Source of the DNA: Roseibium sp. MMSF_3544
GTDB lineage: Bacteria; Pseudomonadota; Alphaproteobacteria; Rhizobiales; Stappiaceae
DNA: 64,000 nt
Direction: 5' to 3'
Assembly: GCF_030732845.1 (NCBI RefSeq)
Contig: NZ_JASHKA010000012.1
Span: 1-64,000 of the forward strand
Numbering within the stretch: the first letter of the stretch is position 1; every line of letters starts with the position of its first letter. A model generated the notes under the pieces. The model searched no databases. It saw only the letters and a program-made list of their open reading frames with translations, and was not told the DNA's origin. This document shows, one piece after another, positions 40,615-48,687 of this stretch. The translations under genes were made by a program, and so were the position numbers.

Positions 40615-41604
40615 TTAGGCCGCCAGGTGGTGCGCATCTTCCGGCTTCCAGGAGAGGAAAACGGTTGCGCCTATTTCAATCGGATCATTGAAGAAAACCT
40701 GGTCCGGAAGCGCCACCGTCAGGTCACCGACCTCCGGTGCGACAAGGGCCAGGTTCACGGTGGTGCCCAGATATTCCACGTCTTTGACGCTTGCCGCATG
40801 CCCTTGTTCTGGTGAGCCTTCTTTTTGAATGAAAAGCCGGTCGGCTCTTACGGCAATCGGGCCGCCGTCGACCTGAAGCACGTTATGCCCCCCGATAAAC
40901 CGGGCGACGAATTCGGTTAGCGGCGAATTGAAGACATCTTTCGGTGACCCGGCCTGTTCGATGACGCCGTTGTTCATGACGATGATGTCATCGGCCAAAG
41001 CCAGGGCCTCATCTTGAGAATGCGTCACATGGATGAAAGAGATGCCGAGCTCGCGCTGCAGACGCTTCAATTCCAGCCGCATCCTGATCCTCAAGAAAGG
41101 ATCGAGAGCCGAAAGCGGTTCATCCAGCAGGAGAACGGACGGTTCCGTGATCAGCGCGCGCGCCAGTGCGACCCGCTGCTGCTGACCTCCGGACAGCTGC
41201 GATGGCAGGCGCGACGCGTAATCGACCATGTCGACAAGCTGAAGAAGGTCCAGAGCACGCGCATGCCGGCTCGTCTTGTCGATGCCGCGCATTTTCAGTG
41301 AAAATGCAACGTTGTCGACAACACTGAGATGCGGAAAGAGCGCGTAGTTCTGGAACATCATTGCGGTGCCGCGCTTGGCAGGCGGCAAGTCGGTGATGTT
41401 GTGTGTCCCCAGAAGTATGTCTCCCTCGCTGACATGCTCATGACCTGCAATCATGCGCAGCGTCGAAGACTTGCCGCATCCCGAAGGTCCAAGCAGGCAC
41501 GAGTAGGTGGCCGCTTTAAATCGATGGCTGACGCTATCGACAGCAATCGTTTCACCATATCGCTTGGTTGTGGCAACGAGTTCCAGATCTTCTGTTTTCT
41601 TCAT
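40615..41604 (-). CDS. ABC transporter ATP-binding protein, PotA type
   Basis: The 329-residue ATPase energises the importer. It shows Walker A GPSGCGKSS (39-47), Q-loop MMFQNYALFPH, signature LSGGQQQRVALARAL, Walker B LLLDEPLSALD and the H-loop His in HVTHSQDEAL. A C-terminal TOBE-type regulatory domain follows from about residue 250. It is the first gene of the operon (ATPase, binding protein, two permeases, racemase), reading away from the GntR gene. Confidence 0.95.
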   Translation of the reverse strand: MKKTEDLELVATTKRYGETIAVDSVSHRFKAATYSCLLGPSGCGKSSTLRMIAGHEHVSEGDILLGTHNITDLPPAKRGTAMMFQNYALFPHLSVVDNVAFSLKMRGIDKTSRHARALDLLQLVDMVDYASRLPSQLSGGQQQRVALARALITEPSVLLLDEPLSALDPFLRIRMRLELKRLQRELGISFIHVTHSQDEALALADDIIVMNNGVIEQAGSPKDVFNSPLTEFVARFIGGHNVLQVDGGPIAVRADRLFIQKEGSPEQGHAASVKDVEYLGTTVNLALVAPEVGDLTVALPDQVFFNDPIEIGATVFLSWKPEDAHHLAA

Positions 41605-41744
41605 AAGACAGCTCTTGAAAACGACGTAGTCTCGAACTGCCTTGCAGGCTCTGTGCCAACTTGGTCAAATCCAGCGTTTCTGCCAATTCCTGTGATTTAC
41701 AGAAACCTCAGACCGGAAAACGCGCACAAAAATTAATCAGAATA

Positions 41745-41812
41745 AATACAGAATGATGAAAAATTGTATACAATCAAATTTGCTATCGAACACAACAAAC
41801 GTTATACAATAT
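41745..41812. promoter_or_regulatory. GntR operator and divergent promoters
   Basis: A perfect 12-bp palindrome ATTGTATACAAT lies at 41763-41774, and an imperfect copy GTTATACAAT at 41801-41810. For the GntR gene, TTGCTA (41780-41785), 17 bases, then TATACA (41803-41808) forms a good promoter whose -10 lies in the second copy. For the ABC operon on the minus strand, TTGTAT (41768-41773), 17 bases, then TGTATT (41745-41750) puts the -35 inside the palindrome. Binding could therefore repress both directions. FadR-type GntR proteins commonly bind GTATAC-centred sites. Confidence 0.65.
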
Positions 41813-41845
41813 AGGTGCTATCGCAAGCCACAAGACGAAGACGCC

Positions 41846-42583
41846 ATGGCCCGAACAATGACTGCGCCGAATGGATTTGGCGCCGCAGCTACGCATGACA
41901 CCTTTCCACTTCCTCCGGGGCGCACGCTTGATATTTGTCTGAACCTTCATTCAGCCATTCTCGAGCATCGTCTTTCTCCGGGAATGAAGCTTTCGGAAGA
42001 CGAGGTTGGCGAGATATACGGCGCAAGCCGCACGGTTGTGCGGGCAGCGCTACAGGCGCTCGCCCACTCGGGACTGGTCAACATCGAGCGCAACCGTGGA
42101 GCATTCGTCTCACGTCCCAGCATTCGCGAAGCCCAGGAGGTCTTCGAAGCACGCGCGCTTATTGAACCTCGAGTTGCCCGTCTTGCCGCCGAGGTGATCG
42201 GGGCACCGCACATTAAACGGCTCAACAGGCACCTGGATGCTGAACACGCGGCGATTGACGCCGGCGACAAAGGCAAAGCGCTCTCACTGTCGGGAGCGTT
42301 TCATATTGCGATTGCGGATATCGCGGACCAGCAGGTGTTTTCACAGATGGTTCGTTCCCTGATATCCCGCTCGTCACTTATCATTGCCCTTTATTGGAAA
42401 CGGGCCGATGCGACCTGTGAGAGCCATGCCCATCATGCGCTCATGAAGGCTTTTTCCGAAAAGGACGGGTCGGCAGCGGAAGAAATTCAGAAGAGCCACA
42501 TAATCGACCTGCATTCAGGGCTGGACCTCCGGGAGAAAAAAGAGACCGCGTCGTCCTTGGCGCAAGCTTTGAGCCGGGATTGA
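41846..42583 (+). CDS. GntR-family regulator, FadR/FCD subfamily
   Basis: The 245-residue protein has a winged helix (LHSAILEHRLSPGMKLSEDE, YGASRTVVRAALQALAHSGL, VNIERNRGAFVSRP) and an all-helical FCD effector domain (about 95-225) with the usual metal-ligand pattern (FHIAIADIADQ, SHAHHALMKAF). It is divergent from the ABC importer/racemase operon and almost certainly controls it. ATG 41846 is chosen; ATG 41858 is also possible. The effector is likely the transported compound or a product. Confidence 0.92.
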   Translation: MARTMTAPNGFGAAATHDTFPLPPGRTLDICLNLHSAILEHRLSPGMKLSEDEVGEIYGASRTVVRAALQALAHSGLVNIERNRGAFVSRPSIREAQEVFEARALIEPRVARLAAEVIGAPHIKRLNRHLDAEHAAIDAGDKGKALSLSGAFHIAIADIADQQVFSQMVRSLISRSSLIIALYWKRADATCESHAHHALMKAFSEKDGSAAEEIQKSHIIDLHSGLDLREKKETASSLAQALSRD

Positions 42584-42639
42584 CGAATTTCGCGCTTGGT
42601 CCAGCACGATCAATTGGACCTGTTTCCTTAAGGTGAAAG

Positions 42640-43311
42640 TCAGGTCGACAGCAATTTGGTCCGGGCGGTTTGAAGAAAGCGCGTAATTTCCAGTCCGAGG
42701 CTCGCCTCGATGTCGATCTCAAGATCGGTGTCTTTTTTCAATTCCGCCTTCAGCTCTGGAAGTTTCCAGACGATAACGCGCGTCGGTTTGGTCACCTGCA
42801 CCGAAACAGGGGCGGTATAGTCCGTATCTTTGCTCAGGAAGGCAGCAGCGCCCACAAACCGACCTTCACCCAGCGTGTCCATGTGGGTGCTGTCCATGTC
42901 GACACTTATTTCCCCCTCAACGATCAGCGTCAGCTCTTTGACTGGATCGCCCTGTGCCATCAAGACGGTCTCGGCGGGAATGGATGATCTGCTTCCCATC
43001 CGAAAAAGCTTGTAGGCCTCGCGCTCGCTCATGTTGCGGAGGGCAAGCTGGTAAAGCCGCCTCTCTTCCGCGCTGAGCGGCACCGGTCTGCGGTCCAGAA
43101 GCAGCCTGATGATCCAGTAGATGTTGATCGCGATGAAGACCGAGTTCCACGCGATCGCGGCCCAGAGTGTGTCGACCTGGAAATAGTAATACGGCAAGAG
43201 CATCGTGGCGCCGACAACTGTCAGAATGCGCAGCCAAAGAATGTCCCGTACCGCATAGGAAAAAAGATAAATTATATTCGCTACGGTGATTAAAACATCT
43301 AGCCCAAACAT
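42640..43311 (-). CDS. Popeye-like membrane protein with cNMP-binding domain
   Basis: The 223-residue protein has three hydrophobic helices in the first 70 residues (TVANIIYLFSYAVRDILWLR, ATMLLPYYYF, AWNSVFIAINIYWIIRLLL). A cyclic-nucleotide-binding-type beta-barrel follows (about 95-190: SIPAETVLMAQGDPVKELTL, LGEGRFVGAAAFLS). The layout matches Popeye-domain proteins, known from animals and present in some bacteria. Whether it binds cAMP cannot be told; the canonical GE..Rx(S/T)A signature is not clear. ATG 43311 follows AGGCGA. Confidence 0.82.
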   Translation of the reverse strand: MFGLDVLITVANIIYLFSYAVRDILWLRILTVVGATMLLPYYYFQVDTLWAAIAWNSVFIAINIYWIIRLLLDRRPVPLSAEERRLYQLALRNMSEREAYKLFRMGSRSSIPAETVLMAQGDPVKELTLIVEGEISVDMDSTHMDTLGEGRFVGAAAFLSKDTDYTAPVSVQVTKPTRVIVWKLPELKAELKKDTDLEIDIEASLGLEITRFLQTARTKLLST

Positions 43312-43540
43312 GGAATCGCCTCGTCCCGGAGTGTTAGCGATTTCATCCTAGGGTCAGGACCCGTTAATTTGAATGCATTGGTTGGTGACGGTTTGTCCTA
43401 CGGCGACCAGCCGCCGCAAAGAGTGCAAAAACCGTAACTTGACGCTGCGTTAATTATGCGGCTGACTCTTTGTCTTTAGTTTCTTTACCGCTGCTTGCGT
43501 CACTGGTTTTTAGGCACGGCCAGCATTGGGAGGCGTCACA

Positions 43541-45181
43541 ATGAAATTTGATCTTGGAACCTATTCGCGAAAAATCTCGACCTCCTCCGAAGACGTGCAA
43601 AACCTGTTCGACCAGGGTCTGGTCTGGCTGTACGGCTACAATCATGAGGCTGCTGCCGTCTGTTTCGAAGATGCCATTCGGAAGGACCCCAAGTGCGGCA
43701 TGGCCTATTGGGGCCTAGCATATGCAATCGGTCCCAACTACAACAAACCCTGGGAATTTTTCGAGCCTGACGAGCGCGTTTCCACGCTGCAACGGGCCAG
43801 GGAAACGGTGGACGCGGGGATGGCGCTCAGCAACGACCTGCAGCCGGTCGAAGTCGCCCTGATTGACGCAATCGGCAAACGCTTCCCCGACGATCCGACA
43901 GTTGAGGATTACATGCCCTGGCACGACGCCTTTGCCGACGCGATGCGTCAGGTCTACGCGGCGCACAAGAACGATCTGGACGTCGTGACAATCTTTGCAG
44001 AAGCGCTGATGAACCGGTCCCCCTGGCAGCTTTGGGACCTTCCCAACGGCATACCGGCCGAAGGGGCTTCGACGCTGGAAGCCCAGGCAGCTCTGGAGAC
44101 GGCTTTCAGCGAACGAGCCGACGCCTGGGACCACCCGGGCCTGTTGCACATGTATATCCACCTGATGGAAATGTCGCCGACACCGGAAAAGGCGCTCAAG
44201 CACGGCGACAGGCTCGTGGACCTGGTTCCGGAAAGCGGCCACCTGTGCCACATGGCCACCCATATCGACGTCTTATGCGGCGAATACCAGAACGTTGTCT
44301 GGCGCAATCACAGGGCAGCTGATGTCGACCGGAAATACGAGGAATTCGCAGGAAGTCAGAACTTCTATACGCTTTACCGCATTCACAACGTCCATTTTGA
44401 GGCCTATGGCGCGATGTTCCTTGGTCAGCCGGAAAAAGCCCTGGCGGCATCGGAAGAACTGATGCGCATGCTGCCCGACGAAGTCGTCCGGTTCATGCCG
44501 GACCTGTTTGAGTCCTTCTACGGCAAGAAAATCCACGTCATGGTCCGTTTCGGGCAATGGCGCGAGATCCTGGACGAACCGTTCCCGGAAGATGCGGATC
44601 TCTACAGTTACACCACCGCTGCCATCTTCCAGGCCCGCACCGTCGCGATGGCAAATCTTGGACTGATGGAGGAGGCAGCACGGGAGCGCGAACGCGCAAT
44701 TGCTGCCCGCGAAGCGGTCCAGGAAAGCCGGATGGTCTTCAACAACACCGCCGATGACGTTTTGGCTATCGGTCAAGCGATGATGGACGGCGAACTCGCA
44801 TTCAAATCCGGCAAACGGAAAGAGGGTCTGGAGCATCTGCGCCGGTCAGTCGAACTCGATGACAATCTCCTATACGACGAGCCCTGGGGCTGGATGCAGC
44901 CGACCCGTCACGCGCTGGGTGCGCTGTTGATGGAAGACGGCAGGTACGAGGAAGCAGAAGCTGTCTACCGGGCAGATCTCGGTCTGGACGATACGCTGGC
45001 AAGAGCCTGCCAGCACCCTCAGAACATCTGGAGCTTGCATGGTCTTCACGAGTGCCTTGTCCATCGCGGCGAGCTGACGGAAGCCAAGCATGTGAAACTC
45101 TTGCTGGATAAAGCTGCTGCGCGCGCGACCGTCCCCGTCCACGCGTCCTGCTACTGCCGCAGCAAGGCAAAAGCTGCTTGA
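43541..45181 (+). CDS. TTC38-like TPR protein
   Basis: The 546-residue protein has TPR-type helical repeats through most of its length: LFDQGLVWLYGYNHEAAAVC, FEDAIRKDPKCGMAYWGLAY, PEKALAASEELMRMLPDE and DGRYEEAEAVYRADLGLDDT. It resembles the eukaryotic TTC38 family, also found in proteobacteria, with unknown function. The end carries a Cys pair (HASCYCRSKAKAA), perhaps for metal or redox. No signal peptide. Start ATG 43541 follows GGGAGG. Confidence 0.82.
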   Translation: MKFDLGTYSRKISTSSEDVQNLFDQGLVWLYGYNHEAAAVCFEDAIRKDPKCGMAYWGLAYAIGPNYNKPWEFFEPDERVSTLQRARETVDAGMALSNDLQPVEVALIDAIGKRFPDDPTVEDYMPWHDAFADAMRQVYAAHKNDLDVVTIFAEALMNRSPWQLWDLPNGIPAEGASTLEAQAALETAFSERADAWDHPGLLHMYIHLMEMSPTPEKALKHGDRLVDLVPESGHLCHMATHIDVLCGEYQNVVWRNHRAADVDRKYEEFAGSQNFYTLYRIHNVHFEAYGAMFLGQPEKALAASEELMRMLPDEVVRFMPDLFESFYGKKIHVMVRFGQWREILDEPFPEDADLYSYTTAAIFQARTVAMANLGLMEEAARERERAIAAREAVQESRMVFNNTADDVLAIGQAMMDGELAFKSGKRKEGLEHLRRSVELDDNLLYDEPWGWMQPTRHALGALLMEDGRYEEAEAVYRADLGLDDTLARACQHPQNIWSLHGLHECLVHRGELTEAKHVKLLLDKAAARATVPVHASCYCRSKAKAA

Positions 45182-45201
45182 AATCCTTCAGCGCTGGTGT
45201 T

Positions 45202-46092
45202 CTAGAAGCAGCCCAACCTGGCGCGAATGGTCTCAATATCTTCGGCCGACTGCATGCCTGCCGGGAATGCACCCAATCTCCCATTCGCGCCGCACTGGAT
45301 AATCCTGACCGACGCATCGATCATTGCAGGCGTGTCGGTAAAGGCGATCAGACCCGATCCCAGAACCGTGTAAAGACCGTCCGGTTTCGGTTCGGAAAAG
45401 TATCCTTCCACCTGGATAACGCCGACCTTGGCGTCGAAAAGGCCTGTTTCCAGCTGTTCCGCCTTAATCCCACCTGGAACCGGAGTGCCCACGACGCGGA
45501 CAAAGTCACCAGGTGACAGGTGCCGGGGAATGATCCCCTGAAGGTCTGTTCCGCCAATTTTCTGCGGCTCGCCAGTCGCGGCTTCAAAGAAGCTGCCGCT
45601 GACTTGCGCCGGTCCTTGCCAGCCGGGCAGAACCTCCACCGCCGTGGCAAGAACACGTGCCCCCTGCCAGAGCCCGCTGACCGCGACCCAGTCGCCTTCA
45701 TTGACCGCAACAGATAAAGTTCCAAGCGTTACGTCCGTTCCCAAAACGGTCAGCGACCCGCCGCTTATTCTTTCGACCGGTCCGACAAGAGGAAGAACCT
45801 GGCGAATATGCTCCGCCCGCCAGATATCGTCCTGAAGCCGCGCGACGACGGCGACCGTGTGTCCGGGCCTGAGCTCACCGGCCGCAATTTCAGGCACCGA
45901 TCCGCTTACGTTCATACCGTCCGCAATCTCGATCTTGTGGCCGTTCACATAGATACTGCCAAGATCAGTGATGACCCCGGCAATGCCCGTTCCAACGACA
46001 CCGCCCTCACGCTCTTCGCTGTCCTGCGCAAGTGTCTGACTGATGTTGAAGAAAATTGCTGCTGCGGCAATGAGGCGGACGAGCACTGTCAC
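45202..46092 (-). CDS. DUF5666 exported protein
   Basis: The 296-residue protein has a Sec signal (MTVLVRLIAAAAIFFNISQTLA) and several DUF5666-type OB-fold-like repeats, each with a strand pattern such as GVITDLGSIYVNGHKIEIAD, VSGLWQGARVLATAVEV and VRVVGTPVPGGIKAEQLE. It starts with GTG at 46092, overlapping the TGA of the DUF6502 gene, so the two are translationally coupled. Role unknown; periplasmic location is likely. Confidence 0.82.
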   Translation of the reverse strand: MTVLVRLIAAAAIFFNISQTLAQDSEEREGGVVGTGIAGVITDLGSIYVNGHKIEIADGMNVSGSVPEIAAGELRPGHTVAVVARLQDDIWRAEHIRQVLPLVGPVERISGGSLTVLGTDVTLGTLSVAVNEGDWVAVSGLWQGARVLATAVEVLPGWQGPAQVSGSFFEAATGEPQKIGGTDLQGIIPRHLSPGDFVRVVGTPVPGGIKAEQLETGLFDAKVGVIQVEGYFSEPKPDGLYTVLGSGLIAFTDTPAMIDASVRIIQCGANGRLGAFPAGMQSAEDIETIRARLGCF

Positions 46093-46901
46093 CCTTCCTT
46101 GTCTTCTGGAAACGTAGGCAGGATGTAGGTGCCGGCGGCAAAGCGGCCTTTCTGGTCACTGTCCTGATCCTGGTCCTGCAATTGACGGGCCCGGACGTTG
46201 ATGTCCTGAAGCATTTTCTGCGCTTTTTTAGCCGAAATCGCACGAAGTTCTTCAACAGATGCCGCGGACAAATGGGTGTAGCGCACGGCACGGTCGAAGT
46301 GGCGGGGTGTATCTTCTTCCGCGATCAGGTTGTGCGTTGCCGCGGCCAGGTGGGCAGACAATGTTGCCCGATAGGCGGCAACCTGCTCCGCGCTTCCGGC
46401 AGTCGGCACGAACGCGTTGCTCAAAAGCCGGTAACGCCCATCTTCCAAGCGGTTGACCAGTTTTTGGTCGACAAGGGTCTTCAGAACCGTTCCAGGTGCC
46501 ATGTCGATCCGCGCCTGCCGCACAAGGTCGTCAAAACCTGGCGCATCATCGGCACTCTTGCGCGCAAGGTCTCTCGGGGCGTTGTCGTCGTTCAGAAATT
46601 GCGGCGCTGTCGACCAATAGCCGACGACAAGCGCGGCCGCACTGCAACTGCGCTTTTCAGGTGCGTCGGTGTCTTCATTTCGCAGGCGCTTGACGTCTTT
46701 TCGGTGAAGACCCGTCAGGGCGCTCACCTTGCTGTCGCTCACCGTGGAATCGGACACTTCTTCGGCGGCGCTCACAAGGGCCTTCTTCAAAGCTTCGGTT
46801 GCTGTCCCGATCGTGACCCCACGCGCAACCATCGCTTTGGCAAGCGGTATTAACAGGTCGGCAAGCGCTGTTTCAAACGGGTCCTTGGGTCCGATCGACA
46901 T
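46089..46901 (-). CDS. DUF6502 protein
   Basis: The 270-residue protein has an N-terminal region with a helix-turn-helix look (VSDSKVSALTGLHRKDVKRL, about residues 57-76) and a mostly helical remainder, consistent with the DUF6502 family. These are probably DNA-binding proteins and are often found with a DUF5666 gene, as here. No signal peptide, so it is cytoplasmic. Starts at ATG 46901, divergent from the adenylation operon with about 110 bases between. Confidence 0.78.
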   Translation of the reverse strand: MSIGPKDPFETALADLLIPLAKAMVARGVTIGTATEALKKALVSAAEEVSDSTVSDSKVSALTGLHRKDVKRLRNEDTDAPEKRSCSAAALVVGYWSTAPQFLNDDNAPRDLARKSADDAPGFDDLVRQARIDMAPGTVLKTLVDQKLVNRLEDGRYRLLSNAFVPTAGSAEQVAAYRATLSAHLAAATHNLIAEEDTPRHFDRAVRYTHLSAASVEELRAISAKKAQKMLQDINVRARQLQDQDQDSDQKGRFAAGTYILPTFPEDKEG

Positions 46902-47009
46902 ATTATTCCATAAGGTTCGTGGGCTTAGGTAAGTAGCACTCTTTCAGTAAGTTCCTGCATTTCCACACTCAACATTTTCGTGACAGGTAGTTTACCGATT
47001 GTGAAAGTC

Positions 47010-47057
47010 AATGGGAAAATTTCCCATTATCAATGGTGACGCATCATTGATATGGGA
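47010..47057 (+). promoter_or_regulatory. Overlapping inverted repeats at a start codon
   Basis: AATGGGAAA-a-TTTCCCATT (47010-47028) includes the ATG at 47011. A second inverted repeat follows: TCCCAT-t-ATCAATG (47022-47035) with CATTGAT-ATGGGA (47045-47057), one bulge and a 9-base loop. The two share 47022-47028 and cannot form together in RNA. They could be an operator or a translational switch; this is inference. Confidence 0.45.
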
Positions 47058-48687
47058 GGGTGCAACGCCGGAATTTTCACTTCATGCGTTCAACGAAACT
47101 CACACGATCAATCCCCTCGCCTCGCGTTTCCTGACCGATCCTCTGGCCTGCCTGACGTCCGCGGACCGGGAGAAATTCCGAACATACGGATGGGGTGAAA
47201 ATGTGCGCCCTCGCCATGCGACCATCGCTGCTGCAATCCGGCACTGGTTGCGCATGCAGCCGGACGCACCGGCCGTTGAATGCGGTGGCCGGACGATGAC
47301 CTATGGTGAACTCGACGAAGCCTCGAACCGGCTGGCCGGGCTCATGAAACATCATGGCGTGAAACGAGGGGACGCAGTCTGTCTCTATCTTCGGCGATCG
47401 CTGGAAATGGTCGTCGGCATCGTTGCTGCCATGAAACTCGGAGCGGCTTACGTTCCGCAGCATGTCGGTGTCGCCCCGGAAGCCGGGCTACGCCATATCG
47501 CCGGCGTAACACGCGCAAAGGTATTACTGACCTTGAGCGACGTGGCTGCAGATGTTCCGGTTGAAGCGCACCAGGCCCTGATTTCGATCGACGCAGTCAT
47601 GAACGATCCAGACCTGTCTGCTAGCGCTCCGGATCTCATTTCCAACCGCGCCGAGCCTGACGATCTGGCTATGATCCTGTTCACCTCAGGTACCACCGGC
47701 GTCCCGAACGGCGTTCAGGTTACGCATCGCAATCTGGCCAATATTCTGTTGACCAGCCCCGGCGACCTCGGCATGCGGCCAGGTTTGCGCGTCGGTCAGA
47801 TCCTCTCAATCGCGTTCGATATGGCAGCCTGGGAGATCCTCGGAGCGCTCTCCAACGGCGCAACTCTGGTGATCCGCGGAAAGTCCATCCAGGAGACGGC
47901 AGAAGAGGTCGACATCTTGATCGCGACGCCCTCGATCCTCGCCTCGCTCGACAATCGTCGCTGCCAGCAGGTCAAGGCGGCGGCAGTCGCCGGTGAGCCG
48001 TGCCCTAGGTCCCTCGCGGACGCCTGGTCTTCCTTCTGTCTCTTCTACAATTCCTGCGGACCGACGGAGACCACGATTATCAACACCGCCGAACCGCATT
48101 TTCCGGAAAAGCAGGTCCTGTCGATCGGGCGCCCGACACCGAACAACACGGTCTATATTCTTGACGACGAGCTGCGTCCGCTGCCCATTGGAGACAAGGG
48201 GGAGATGTGGGCCGGGGGCGACTGTGTCACTGCAGGCTATCTCGCCAATCGCGACCTGACGGACGAACGTTACCGGCCGGATCCGTTCCGTCCCGGCCAC
48301 ATGATGTTTCGCACCCGTGATCTCGGCCGCTGGACCGCTACCGGGGAGCTGGAGCATTTCGGCCGTGTCGACGACCTGGTGAAAATACGTGGCTTCCGGG
48401 TCGAACTCGACGGCGTTTCCAGCGCACTTGAAAGTGCCGATTGTTGCAATCGGGCCGCCACGCTGAAACTCGATGACCGCAACCTGGTGAGTTTCATTTC
48501 GCCGGCAAACGCCAGTCCGCAAAGAGCCCGGCAGCAGGTCAGTGACCGCCTTCCCTACTACTGCATGCCGACAGTCGTGTTGGCCTTGCCCGAATTGCCG
48601 CGCACTCCAAGGGGCAAGCTGGACAAACGCCTGCTTCACAAACTCGCCGAAGACCACATCGCGAACGAAGGTGTGGAGCTGAACTGA
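47011..48687 (+). CDS. Stand-alone adenylation (NRPS-like AMP-binding) protein
   Basis: The 558-residue protein activates a carboxylic acid as an adenylate. It has the adenylation core motifs: A3 MILFTSGTTGVPNGVQVTHR, A5 YNSCGPTE, A7/A8 FRTRDLGRWTATG then HFGRVDDLVKIRGFRVELDG, and A10 PRTPRGKLDKR with the catalytic Lys. No carrier-protein, condensation or reductase domain follows. It is the first gene of a tight operon with a membrane flavoprotein and an enoyl-CoA hydratase. No clear ribosome site precedes ATG 47011, which lies in an inverted repeat. Substrate unknown. Confidence 0.88.
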   Translation: MGKFPIINGDASLIWEGATPEFSLHAFNETHTINPLASRFLTDPLACLTSADREKFRTYGWGENVRPRHATIAAAIRHWLRMQPDAPAVECGGRTMTYGELDEASNRLAGLMKHHGVKRGDAVCLYLRRSLEMVVGIVAAMKLGAAYVPQHVGVAPEAGLRHIAGVTRAKVLLTLSDVAADVPVEAHQALISIDAVMNDPDLSASAPDLISNRAEPDDLAMILFTSGTTGVPNGVQVTHRNLANILLTSPGDLGMRPGLRVGQILSIAFDMAAWEILGALSNGATLVIRGKSIQETAEEVDILIATPSILASLDNRRCQQVKAAAVAGEPCPRSLADAWSSFCLFYNSCGPTETTIINTAEPHFPEKQVLSIGRPTPNNTVYILDDELRPLPIGDKGEMWAGGDCVTAGYLANRDLTDERYRPDPFRPGHMMFRTRDLGRWTATGELEHFGRVDDLVKIRGFRVELDGVSSALESADCCNRAATLKLDDRNLVSFISPANASPQRARQQVSDRLPYYCMPTVVLALPELPRTPRGKLDKRLLHKLAEDHIANEGVELN

